A stretch of 64,000 nucleotides of DNA from Caprella mutica (lineage: Eukaryota > Arthropoda > Malacostraca > Amphipoda > Caprellidae), in assembly GCA_947561585.1 (NCBI GenBank), contig CANNZV010002315.1, positions 1-64,000 of the forward strand. The letters are read 5' to 3'. Each line of letters opens with the position of its first letter. Position 1 is the stretch's first letter. The translations under genes and the position numbers were made by a program. Positions 23,701-35,374 of this stretch are shown here, one piece after another. Under the pieces are notes generated by a model, which worked only from the letters and a program-made list of their open reading frames with translations, made no database searches and was not told the origin of the DNA.

Positions 23701-26700
23701 ACCAGTATGACATCACCAGTATGACATCACCAGTATGACATCACCAGTATGACATCACCAGTATGACATCACCAGTATGACATCACCAGTATGACATCAC
23801 CAGTATGACATCACCAGTATAACACCACCAGTATAACACCACCAGTATAACACCACCAGTATAACACCACCAGTATAACATCACCAGTATAACATCACCA
23901 GTATAACACCACCAGTATAACATCACCAGTATAACACCACCAGTATAACATCACCAGTATAACATCACCAGTATAACATCACCAGTATGACATCACCAGT
24001 ATGACATCACCAGTATGACATCACCAGTATGACATCACCAGTATGACACCACCAGTATGACACCACCAGTATGACACCACCAGTATGACACCACCAGTAT
24101 GACACCACCAGTATGACACCACCAGTATGACACCACCAGTATAACATCACCAGTATAACATCACCAGTATAACATCACCAGTATAACATCACCAGTATAA
24201 CACCACCAGTATAGCATCACCAGTAGTTCACGAATTTACTTTATATTAGTTTTAAATGGAAGATCATAGCAATGTTTTTATATTGTCTAGGAATATTTTT
24301 GAAACTCAAATTACTTACTTAAAATAATTGACTTATTGTTATCTAGCTACATGTTGGAAATTTGAATCGTGTAAAAATTCTTTTCTCTGATATTTTTCTG
24401 TTATCAGATGTTGAGGGAGGAGTTGAATGCTATGGACCCCCTAATCAGTCTGGATGGTCCTGGTGGTTCTAATAACCTCAACGATGGGAGGGATTCTTCC
24501 TCTGGGGGAGCTTTTGGTGGTGGTGGGGGTGGTGGTATGAACATTCCCCAGTATGAGTACCCTAGTAAGGTAAGTTGTCAGGGAATATCTTCCATTTTCT
24601 TCATTAGTTTAGTCTGTCCTTTTGAATTGAAGTGACATCTAAATGTTTTTTTTTTTGTTTATTTTTTTTTTTATTCAACATATGGCTCCTTCTGTGAACA
24701 AACCAATACCGGGACCTCTTTGGTCTTAACATGGCAAGATATTACATAAATAAAGAAAAAATAATTGGAAGTAAAACCCCACAATATATTGTCTTTCACC
24801 TCAATATCGATTCATCATGACTAATATTTTATTTATGTGAAAGTTAGCTAATTCATATTCGATCATTAAAGTTTTCTTCTGTAGTAGGTAGCTATTTGTC
24901 GGATTTTAAATTTTTGATCCTATAAGAAATTATAGCTACAAAAATATATTTGAAATTAAATAAGTGAATCCTTTGCTGGAAGTTAGTGATGCTATATTTT
25001 TCATCACTTTTTATTGTACACTTTTCTTATTTTCTTATTTGTTAATGTATCATTATTGTTCAATTTAATGTTGTTATAATCTTAGATCTTTTGGTTTCCT
25101 CAACAAAAGAGTAGATATCAGGCCAGGCTTTGTAAAATTAATGTTTCTTTTTTGATTAATAGCTAATGTAGACTTGGTTTTTTTGCATAAATATTCTGAA
25201 TTAGTGTATTTCCCATTAAATATAATGGGTATTCATTATTAATACATTACCCATTACATTGGTTACTTTTAAATTAAATTAATTTTCTGTTTAAGCTGAT
25301 AGTGTTCATTTTATATGTAGCTAGCTACTGTAGGCGTAAATATTCTAAATGTTTCCCTCTGCCTCACTCCCCAGGCTGCAGAAGCTGGTGCTCTCAACTT
25401 CCCTGACATTCCTGGTCAACCCTCTTACCCTCAACCAACTCCCTTCAACTACCAGAACATTCAACCACCACCAGCTGACATGTCTGCCGACAAACCTTCC
25501 AACTCTGTGAGTAATGTGTAAGAGTAATAACTCTTATGGTAACATGTTATGTCGCTTTTAAATGCATTATCCTTTCAATACTAAACTTAAATATTATTAA
25601 CTTGAATATTCGTAACTTAAATATTTTTAACTTAAATATTATTGAATTAATATGAAATGCTACATTTAATTCATATTTCAATTGCAACTTTTCATAAGCT
25701 AGTATCAAATATTAGGGTGGGCAAAAAATTACATTTTTGATATAATTTAAAGTCTTCGGGCAACTTAAAAATATCCAGAAATGGAATGGAAAAGGGCATG
25801 ATATTTTCTTGTATAACGCATCAACTTCTAATAACTCTTTCATATGAAGATTCTGAGGTTGTATTATAACTGCACAGCTTGAAAATATACACAGACTGAG
25901 TTATATATCTTATTCTATGAATATCTCTTGTCACAGTTATTGCTATTTAAAAGATTAATAACAGCTGTCCCACTTTTTTCTATTTGCATTCATTTTATCA
26001 GTATGATTCAAAGTTAATATATATATATATATATAAACTATAATAATCTCACTATTTTTTTTTTGTGATTTTAAATATATCAAGTGCATGTTTCTGCCTT
26101 TATTTTATTCGTGTTGTTAAACTTCTGTGTGGAGGTGGAGCTTCTTTATTATCACTCAGTGTGGAGGTGTAGCTTCTTTATTATCACTCAGTGTGGAGGT
26201 GTAGCTTCTTTATTATCACTCAGTGTGGAGGTGTAGCTTCTTTATTTATCACTCAGTGTGGAGGTGTAGCTTCTTTATTTATCACTCAGTGTGGAGGTGT
26301 AGCTTCTTTATTATCACTCAGTGTGGAGTTGTAGCTTCTTTATTATCACTCAGTGTGGAGGTGTAGCTTCTTTATTTATCACTCAGTGTGGAGGTGTAGC
26401 TTCTTTATTATCACTCAGTGTGGAGGTGTAGCTTCTTTATTATCACTCAGTGTGGAGGTGTAGCTTCTTTATTATCACTCAGTGTGGAGGTGGAGCTTCT
26501 TTATTATCACTCAGTGTGGAGGTGTAGCTTATTTATTATCACTCAGTGTAGAGGTGTAGCTTCTTTATTATCACTCAGTGTGGAGGTGTAGCTTCTTTAT
26601 TATCACTCAGTGTGGAGGTGGAACTTCTTTATTATCACTCAGTGTGGAGGTGTAGCTTCTTTATTATCACTCAGTGTGGAGGTGTAGCTTCTTTATTATC

Positions 26701-29700
26701 ACTCAGTGTGGAGGTGGAACTTCTTTATTATCACTCAGTGTGGAGGTGTAGCTTCTTTATTATCACTCAGTGTGGAGGTGGAACTTCTTTATTATCACTC
26801 AGTGTGGAGGTGTAGCTTCTTTATTATCACTCAGTGTGGAGGTGTAGCTTCTTTATTATCACTCAGTGTGGAGGTGGAACTTCTTTATTATCACTCAGTG
26901 TGGAGGTGTAGCTTCTTTATTATCACTCAGTGTGGAGGTGTAGCTTCTTTATTATCACTCAGTGTGGAGGTGGAACTTCTTTATTATCACTCAGTGTGGA
27001 GGTGTAGCTTCTTTATTATCACTCAGTGTGGAGGTGGAACTTCTTTATTATCACTCAGTGTGGAGGTGTAGCTTCTTTATTATCACTCAGTGTGGAGGTG
27101 GAACTTCTTTATTATCACTCAGTGTGGAGGTGTAGCTTCTTTATTATCACTCAGTGTAGAGGTGTAGCTTCTTTATTATCACTCAGTGTGGAGGTGTAGC
27201 TTCTTTATTATCACTCAGTTTGGAGGTGTGGCTTCTTTATTATCACTCAGTGTGGAGGTGTAGCTTCTTTATTATCACTCAGTGTGGAGGTGTAGCTTCT
27301 TTATTATCACTCAGTGTGGAGGTGTAGCTTTTTTATTTATCACTCAGTGTGGAGGTGTGGCTTCTTTATTTATCACTCAGTGTGGAGGTGTAGCTTCTTT
27401 ATTTATCACTCAGTGTGGAGGTGTAGCTTCTTTATTTATCACTCAGTGTGGAGGTGTAGCTTCTTTATTTATCACTCAGTGTGGAGGTGTAGCTTCTTTA
27501 TTTATCACTCAGTGTGGAGGTGTAGCTTCTTTATTTATCACTCAGTGTGGAGGTGTAGCTTTTTTATTATCACTCAGTGTGGAGGTGTAGCTTCTTTATT
27601 ATCACTCAGTGTGGAGGTGTAGCTTCTTTATTATCACTCAGTGTGGAGGTGTAGCTTTTTTATTTATCACTCAGTGTGGAGGTGTAGCTTCTTTATTTAT
27701 CACTCAGTGTGGAGGTGTAGCTTCTTTATTTATCACTCAGTGTGGAGGTGTAGCTTCTTTATTTATCACTCAGTGTGGAGGTGTAGCTTCTTTATTTATC
27801 ACTCAGTGTGGAGGTGTAGCTTCTTTATTATCACTCAGTGTGGAGGTGTAGCTTCTTTATTTATCACTCAGTGTGGAGGTGTAGCTTTTTTAATATCACT
27901 CAGTGTGGAGGTGTAGCTTTTTTATTATCACTCAGTGTGGAGGTGTAGCTTCTTTATTTATCACTCAGTGTGGAGGTGTAGCTTCTTTATTATCACTCAG
28001 TGTGGAGGTGTAGCTTCTTTATTTATCACTCAGTGTGGAGGTGTAGCTTCTTTATTTATCACTCAGTGTGGAGGTGTAGCTTCTTTATTTATCTCTCAGT
28101 GTGGAGGTGTAGCTTCTTTATTTATCACTCAGTGTGGAGGTGTAGCTTCTTTATTTATCACTCAGTGTGGAGGTGTAGCTTCTTTATTTATCACTCAGTG
28201 TGGAGGTGTAGCTTCTTTATTTATCACTCAGTGTGGAGGTGTAGGCTCGTCTTCCAATTGGGATGAGATGCTGAACTTAGATTGTTCTCCCCCTCCCCCT
28301 TATACCTCCCTGGACCCCAATTGCGTCATCAAGGACAACTCCAATGCTTCTCCGTCAGCTCCACCTCCATCCATGCCTCCGGTAGCTGCTCCACGGAACA
28401 TTAGCTTCCCTCCTGATGTCAACACTGTAAGTTTTAGATAAATAAACAGTGTGCAGACGTTTTGTCGAGACATTTCATCGACAGGATGTTTTGTCTATTT
28501 TGAAACACGTCATACACAGCCGTTTGTAGTTTGTTGTCCTGATACACACATATTAGAGTAATAATATCCCCTTGATGAAAATTTCGCAACAAATCTTTTT
28601 TTTTAACGTAACATCCTGTCGACGAAATGTCTGGCAACCAAATAAAAATTTTGATATGTACCTATCTGTATCGCGCTATTTTTCAACTGACATTATCAAC
28701 ACAATTATACACAATAATAATAAAACTAGCTACAAAGCTTTAAACTGACTAATCACTAATGGCTATGCTTTTATAATTTCACTCTTTCGTAACCATTGAA
28801 CATAAATATTATTCATTTATTGAGATGCATTTATAGAATAAATATTTATAAGGGAGATATTCAATGATTCACATGCAACTCTAATTCTTTATCCTGTTTA
28901 TAATGGCTAAAATTGCATGAATATAATATAAAAAGCAGAAAGCTAAATAATTTATAAAACCTACTTCTTATGAAAGTTGTTATATAATATTAAATTTCCA
29001 CCACAATTGAAGTGAAGAAGTGATTTAAATTTTCAATTGGAATTCTATATTTTGAAAGAGAGTGAAGAACTGTGAAAGTGTAAATGATCTAAATTGAAAT
29101 TACTTTTCTTTTTAGCCGAGACTAAATCTGACTCTAGCTTGGGTGTGATTGTTGTTCATGTTTATTTCACGTTACATTTACTTTTTACCGGCTTTAAATG
29201 GAAGAGCATGGGTAGTATTTCTTGTTCTTTGGTTGTAACGGTATCCTCTATGCAGATGATTTCTAAAATCAATTCACTACAATATCCACTTTACTTCTAA
29301 GTTGCTAATTTTAACTCCAAAGAAAAAGATTTTACGCAGTTTTGTTTTGATTGTCAGCTAGGGTATGTATAATTAATTCAATGGTAAATATTTGAGAAGA
29401 GGCAAAAAAATTAGAAAAAACTCTTTAGCTATTTAACTTTCACTTTGGTAGCTAAGTTCAAATCAAAAATTGGAAATTAATGCAAATTGGAATCATTTTC
29501 AAATGGAAAATCATTGAAATCAAAACAAAGAGTGTACAATCTTTTTCTTCAGTGTCAGGTTAGTGTTTCGTACAATTGCTGCACACAGAGTATTAAAAAC
29601 TTTAAAAGCACATCAAAATATTTGCTCTATCATATTTTATTTTCAGACTAATTACCTTGGTTCTACAATAATATGTAATAAAGTAATTAAACTAAAAAAA

Positions 29701-30833
29701 ATTCTGATCCAAGAGAGGACCTTTAAAATGAACTTTAGTAATCATAGGTTGTATAATGATTCGGAAATTTAATTTCATAGAGATAATATATTCCCACGTC
29801 TCTATTCTCTTTTGGGGTGAATACTCAGGAGTTGTTCTTTTAATATTTTAGCATAACTGCCTTTTTCAATTAGTTTTTAGATTAGATATTTATTTGTATT
29901 TGTAAGTCTAAAACTAAATGAATTATCCTTCATTGATATTTAAAGTCTAAAACATAGATATTTAAAGTCTAAGACATAGATATTTAAAGTCTAAGACATA
30001 GATATTTAAAGTCTAAGACATAAATATTTAAAGTCTAAGACATAGATATTTAAAGTCTAAGACATAGATATCTAAAGTCTAAGACATAGATATTTAAAGT
30101 CTAAGACATAGATATTTAAAGTCTAAAACATTGATATTTGAAGTCTAAAACATTGATATTTAAAGTCTAAAACATAGATATTTAAAGTCTAAGACATAGA
30201 TATTTAAAGTCTAAGACATAGATATTTAAAGTCTAAGACATAGATATCTAAAGTCTAAGACATAGATATCTAAAGTCTAAGACATAGATATCTAAAGTCT
30301 AAGACATAGATATTTAAAGTCTAAGACATAGATATCTAAAGTCTAAGACATAGATATCTAAAGTCTAAGACATAGATATCTAAAGTCTAAGACATAGATA
30401 TCTAAAGTCTAAGACATAGATATCTAAAGTCTAAGACATAGATATCTAAAGTCTAAGACATAGATATTTAAAGTCTAAGACATAGATATCTAAAGTCTAA
30501 GACATAGATATTTAAAGTCTAAGACATAGATATTTAAAGTCTAAGACATAGATATTTAAAGTCTAAGACATAGATATTTAAAATCTAAGACATAGATATT
30601 TAAAGTCAAAAACTAAATCAATTATCCCACATCAGGGTGGAGATGCTTCCAAACCAGACCCGGCACCTAAGTTTGACGCCAATGATCTGGGGGGCGGTGC
30701 CCTGGGTTTCAATCTTCCTGATCTGCCGAATGTTCCCAGTTCTGCCTCAGGAAGTAAACCAAACAACACCTCACCAGACGATATCGACTTTGATGATCTT
30801 AACGCTCGCTTCCAACAGTTGAAAAAGAAATAA
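20750..30833 (+). CDS. IST1: IST1 homologue, ESCRT-III regulator (complete, 7 coding exons)
   Basis: Coding exons: 20750-20893, 21180-21304, 21904-22180, 24408-24569, 25375-25506, 28232-28426 and 30636-30833. All phases agree, giving 1,233 bases (410 aa); human and fly IST1 are of similar size. Residues about 5-175 are the Ist1 fold (start MFSSGPSYPKLKTNLRL; IIREDYLVEAMEVTEMYC; YGKPYAQACRE). The middle is Pro/Gly rich. The C terminus DIDFDDLNARFQQLKKK is a MIT-interacting motif (MIM1), used to bind MIT domains of VPS4, LIP5 and spastin. IST1 acts on endosomes, at the midbody and on nuclear envelope membranes. Introns 3, 5 and 6 hold minisatellites, and exon 6's acceptor is the last of a long array of copies. 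Start chosen because it gives the conserved N terminus. Confidence 0.93.
22328..24228. repeat. 14-bp minisatellite in IST1 intron 3 (about 135 units)
   Basis: The unit ACCAGTATAACATC has variants in which TAACA becomes TGACA and CATC becomes CACC. The variants run in blocks, which suggests repeated local duplications. It spans nearly the whole intron between exons 3 and 4. There are no spacers. Readings through it on the minus strand are artefacts. Confidence 0.95.
26128..28244. repeat. 32/33-bp minisatellite ending at the IST1 exon 6 acceptor (about 65 units)
   Basis: The unit contains TTTATTATCACTCAG then TGTGGAGGTGTAGCTTC. The 32-bp form has TTTATTATC, the 33-bp form TTTATTTATC. The last unit supplies the real acceptor CACTCAG|TGT at 28231/28232 and the first codons of exon 6. 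Most 33-bp units lie in the right-hand part, and the last seven or so are consecutive. Confidence 0.95.
29160..29722 (-). mobile_element. Diverged MITE family D copy in IST1 intron 6
   Basis: The right end GAGAGGACCT followed by TTAA (29723-29726) and internal landmarks (AACAAAGAGTGTACAATC, CAGAGTATTAAAAACTTT) match family D in reverse orientation. The left end is too diverged to place. Confidence 0.55.
29936..30612. repeat. 22-bp minisatellite in IST1 intron 6 (about 30 units)
   Basis: The unit GATATTTAAAGTCTAAGACA plus TA has a GATATCT variant in runs. It ends about 24 bases before the last exon's acceptor (CACATCAG|GGT). Confidence 0.95.
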
Positions 30834-31607
30834 GTATGACTGTAAAGGTTATTTCAAACTCCTGATGAAATTAGTCGCAAATGTGTCTGTGAGATGTAAT
30901 TGATACTCAATTTGATAACAGACGATAATGGCCTTTTGTTTCAGAGCAAACTTTTCACTGAATATATATAAATATATTTATCTCTCACTAAAACTTTCAA
31001 AATATATATTTTAATGATTTATTTAGCTACTAATAACTTTATTAAATTCTAAATTATTGCAATTACTTTCGGCCACAGTAATACTAACTTATTTGATTTT
31101 TTTTTATTGTAGCCTTATTAATGTTTTTTAAGTTATTTGATTAGTGATTTTGTTTAATTTAGGTACAGTATATTTTATGCCACAGTAATTATTCGATGTA
31201 AATATAGGTAACTCAAATAGATAAATTATATAAATGATAGCTATATAGTATGCCTTAAAGTTTACTATTCTTATATTGATGTAAATAGAATATATTATAT
31301 GAGAAGCTGCATATATTAAACTGCAGTTTAATGTGCACTTCTAAGAAATTAATTAACTGGAACTTTAATTTATATTTCATAAAGGAAAATATTTCCTACA
31401 AATTTATTATTACACTTGATTATAAAGTTATTCTAATTAAATGAAACATTAATGAAGTGGATCTCCTTTAATTTCATGACATCAGTTAGTGTATTTTGTA
31501 GTGAAAATCGAGATACGTAGCCTAGGTAGCATTTACTATTTTGATAACATATTTTAGGGTATGTTCCAAATTACCAGACGGCTTCACATCTATTGTTTAT
31601 CAGAACA

Positions 31608-31800
31608 AACCCTATTCAAACTAGGTTATTTTCAACTGAATCACTAAGATATTCAAACTAGGTTATTTTCAACTGAATCACTAAGATATTCAAACTAGGT
31701 TATTTTCAACTGAATCACTAGGATATTCAAACTAGGTTATTTTCAACTGAATCACTAGGATATTCAAACTAGGTTATTTTCAACTGAATCACTAGGATGC
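31608..31800. repeat. 37-bp tandem repeat (x5) in the IST1 3' UTR
   Basis: Five near-identical units contain CAAACTAGGTTATTTTCAAC and TGAATCACTA. They lie about 0.8 kb after the IST1 stop, before a possible poly(A) signal (AAATAAATATATATG near 32071). Confidence 0.85.
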
Positions 31801-32350
31801 TAATGTAGATGCATCACGAACTGTCTATGAACAATAGGAAATTTAAAAGAGCAATAATAGATTATCATATTAAGACTAATAACTATTTATTAAATTGAGC
31901 CTACCTCCTAGCTTCCATATTCTTTGTCTAATTTTAACGAATTGATTATTTCTTGATTTGAGTAGCACTTTATTTGTACTTTTGATTAGCTACCCTAGAT
32001 AATGCTATTGTTTTAATCAAACAATGTATGGAACAACTAACTATTATGTTATGCGATATTTTTCACATGGAAATAAATATATATGAATTATAATGTTCAA
32101 ATTATTTTCCTTGCATTCATTCGTTTTAATTTGTCTTAATTATTTTAGTAAGATTACTGCAATTTATCAAATATTTTCCTAGAAGTAAGAGTTGAGATCT
32201 GTTATACCCCAGGGGCTCTATCCTGATTCTGTCTGTGGTGAATGGAAGAGAAGGGGGGTGGCGTCCCTTGGTCCCCTAAATGCTGGAACTTTAGCGTTTC
32301 TCACAGTAGCTACTTATAGATGTATAGGTAGATAATATGACTTGTTCTTA

Positions 32351-33488
32351 TCTATATCTCTATAATATAATACGCTAGATCTGTCTGTGTGTATGTATGT
32401 ATGCGTGTTACTTGGAGCAATATTACTCACAAACGGTTTGACGTAAAGACTTGAAAATTCACAACTTTCTAGAAAGTCGTGTCGAATTCAACGTGTTAAA
32501 AGGATTTTTCGAAATTCAAACGGGTTTTCGAATTATTAACACGTGATTTATAATGGGATACATAGGAATTAATTCGACATACTTTCCAGGATATTTTCAG
32601 AGACTATCCAACAGAATGGGCTGAGATTTTCTGAAAACTTCCGGCCTATGGTCCTACAGAACGCTATTGATTTGTTTTACGAAATTCGAACGGGTTTTTG
32701 AATTATTCGAATTTTAAGTTTTAATGGAATACATAGGGATTTAATTCAAATCGCTAAATACATGGTAACATACGAAATAAATAAAAAAATAAAATTTACA
32801 ATAATTGAATCGAAAAAATATCTACAATATGTAAAATTGGTCTACATAAATGACTGCGTTAACCCTTTTTCGAAATTCGAAATATTTTTCAAGATATTAC
32901 GAAAATTAGAAAAATGAAAAATAAAATTCAACGCTGGTTATCATTTTCCTCACGAAAATAAATGATATATTTTGCACCGTGCACGATTGAAAATATTATA
33001 ATTACTTTTAATATTTATAATGATGGGTGGGTATATGAATAAATATTCGAAATAAATTATATTTATAATAAAATTTTAACGAATTTTGAATAATTACATT
33101 AATTAATTTAAATTAATGGAATATCAGCTGATACCTATATATGGGGATTTTATTTATTTTATTTTAAGCATTGAACTGATTGATGTAGCTAATTGTTTTA
33201 AATTTTCATAATGTGATTATTTGAATAATGTGTTTGTAATTTGTAGTTATTTATAGAGCTTTCTTATATAATAATTTATGATCTATACGACAGTATTCTA
33301 CACAAATTGATGACGTCACGGGACGGTAAATTACTCTTTCTGGTACCTAACTCTTATGAAATGTAATGGAAAACGGGATGTGTATAAACAAACACAACAA
33401 GTAATGAACTTAAATATTAATATTAAAAAATATAAAATATATAATAATATATGCACGTTACCGTGCATTTTGCACGGGTAACCACTAG
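32351..33488 (+). mobile_element. Non-autonomous Helitron, copy 1
   Basis: The 5' end starts with TC and reads on to TAATACGCTAGATCTGTCTG. The 3' end has the stem-loop CCGTGCA-TTT-TGCACGG (33461-33477), then 11 bases ending CTAG, followed by T. A TC start, a hairpin just before CTRR and no target duplication are the Helitron signature. No Rep/helicase coding. It contains a TGACGTCA palindrome near 33311. The TC could be at 32351 or 32359. Confidence 0.8.
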
Positions 33489-34616
33489 TATATATATAAT
33501 ACGCTACATCTGTCTGTATGTGTGTTACTTGGAGCAATATTACTCACAAACGGTTAGACGTAGAGACTTGAAAATTTACAACTTTTTAGAAAGTCGTGTT
33601 GAATTGAACGTGTTAAAAGGATTTTCCGAAATTCAAACGGGTTTTCGAATTATTAACACTTGATTTATAATGGGATACATAGGAATTAATTCGACATACT
33701 TTCCAGGATATTTTCAGAGACTATCCAACAGAATGGGCTGAAATTTTCTGGAAACATTCGGTCTATGGTCCTACAGAACGCTATTGATTTGTTTTACGAA
33801 ATTCGAATGGGTTTTTGAATTATTCGAATTAGAAGTTTTAATGGAATACATAGGGATTTAATTCAAATCGGGAAATACATGGTAACATACGAAATAAATG
33901 AAAAAATAAAATTTACAATATTTGATTCGAAAAAATATCTACAATGTATAAAAATGGTCTACAAAAAATACAGCGTTACCCGTTTATCAAAATTCGAAAT
34001 ATTTTTTGAGATATGACGAAAATTAGAAAATGGAAAATAAAATTCTACATTGGTTATCATTTTCACTCACGAAAATATGTGGCATATTTTCACGATTATA
34101 AATATAATAAAATAAATGACTAATTTTAATATTAATTATTGACTGGTGAGAATATGAATAAATATTCAAAATAAATAATTTTTAAATATTTTTAATTTTA
34201 ACAATAACGATTTTTTTATAACTACGATAATTAATTTAAATGAATGGAATATCTGATGTTAGGTATATGAGAATTCTTTTTTTTCTATTTCAATCATTGA
34301 ACTGATTGATGTAGGTACATATTTTCATTTGCTTAATGGATTATTTGAACAATGGTTCATGTTTGTAATTGAAGGTACTCATACACCAATTTTTTTTATA
34401 TATATTAAAATATGATGTATACGACAGCATTCTACACAAATTGATGACGTCACGGGATTAAAAATAACTTTTACTGGAACTATATTTTTGAGATTTGTAA
34501 TGGAAAGTGGGATGTGTATATCAACTTACACAATAATTAATGTCCTTAAATATTAAAAAATATATGATTATTAAATGTATGCACGTTACCGTGTATTTTG
34601 CACGGGTAACCACTAG
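33489..34616 (+). mobile_element. Non-autonomous Helitron, copy 2 (abuts copy 1)
   Basis: It is homologous to copy 1 along its whole length (TACTTGGAGCAATATTACTC, TTGATGACGTCACGGGA). The 3' stem-loop has one G-T pair and it ends CTAG followed by T. Its 5' tip lies directly at the CTAG of copy 1 and lacks an obvious TC. Confidence 0.75.
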
Positions 34617-35374
34617 TAATAATATAAAGAAACTTATGTTGACCAAAAAATAGCAAGTGTTGCTTGCTACTAAAAAGATAAATTGACGTGGCTTTGAATT
34701 TTTGGATTAAACTTTATTAACTGAGCATTGTTTGATGCTATTCATAAGGACAATATTCCTGCAATTCAAACCAGACTGAATAATTTCACTGGAGTTAAAA
34801 TTTCCTGAATTGATTATCTGAGTCTTCATTACCTCATTAGTAACTAGCTACTAGAATAAGTTTTAAATATTTCTGAACTAAACTAGACTTTCATGTAAGG
34901 AAATGGAAATGAAGTTTTCCATCTACTCCAAAATTCTTCAAAAAGAGAATATTTATTTCCAACTTTCTCATAGGAACTGCTTTTTTTTAGTATGTACCTA
35001 ATTTCCTCTCCTCTCTAAATGCAAGAATATACAACATTCTAGAAATGTATATTTATATACTTTTTTAATTAAGTTATGAATTTTGGCAGAAGGAACTGTG
35101 ATGCTGAAACTGATAATTAATATATAAAAGAATAATTTCAAATCATTTTTATTGCACATTTGTAGAGAAAATGGTACCTATAATTTATTAGGTTCTCTAT
35201 TTTTTATTTGGCAATTAAATAGCCTCATTAATCTTCATTGGAATTAAATATAGAAAATAGATTCATGGAAAATGGTGAATGTTTTGGCAATATTATAGAG
35301 TTTTACTCATGAGGTAGATATTCTGTGTGTTTTTTACAGAGTGTAGCTATAGCTTCTAATCAAAGAATGAAATT

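Noticed and set aside
26612..28266. Several open readings of QCGGVASLF/SVWRCSFF type
   Set aside because: Products of the 32/33-bp minisatellite; only the part from 28232 is supported as an exon, though in-frame extension is listed as a finding.
22328..30612. CRISPR-like arrays
   Set aside because: Direct repeats run without spacers, and the context is spliced animal genes.
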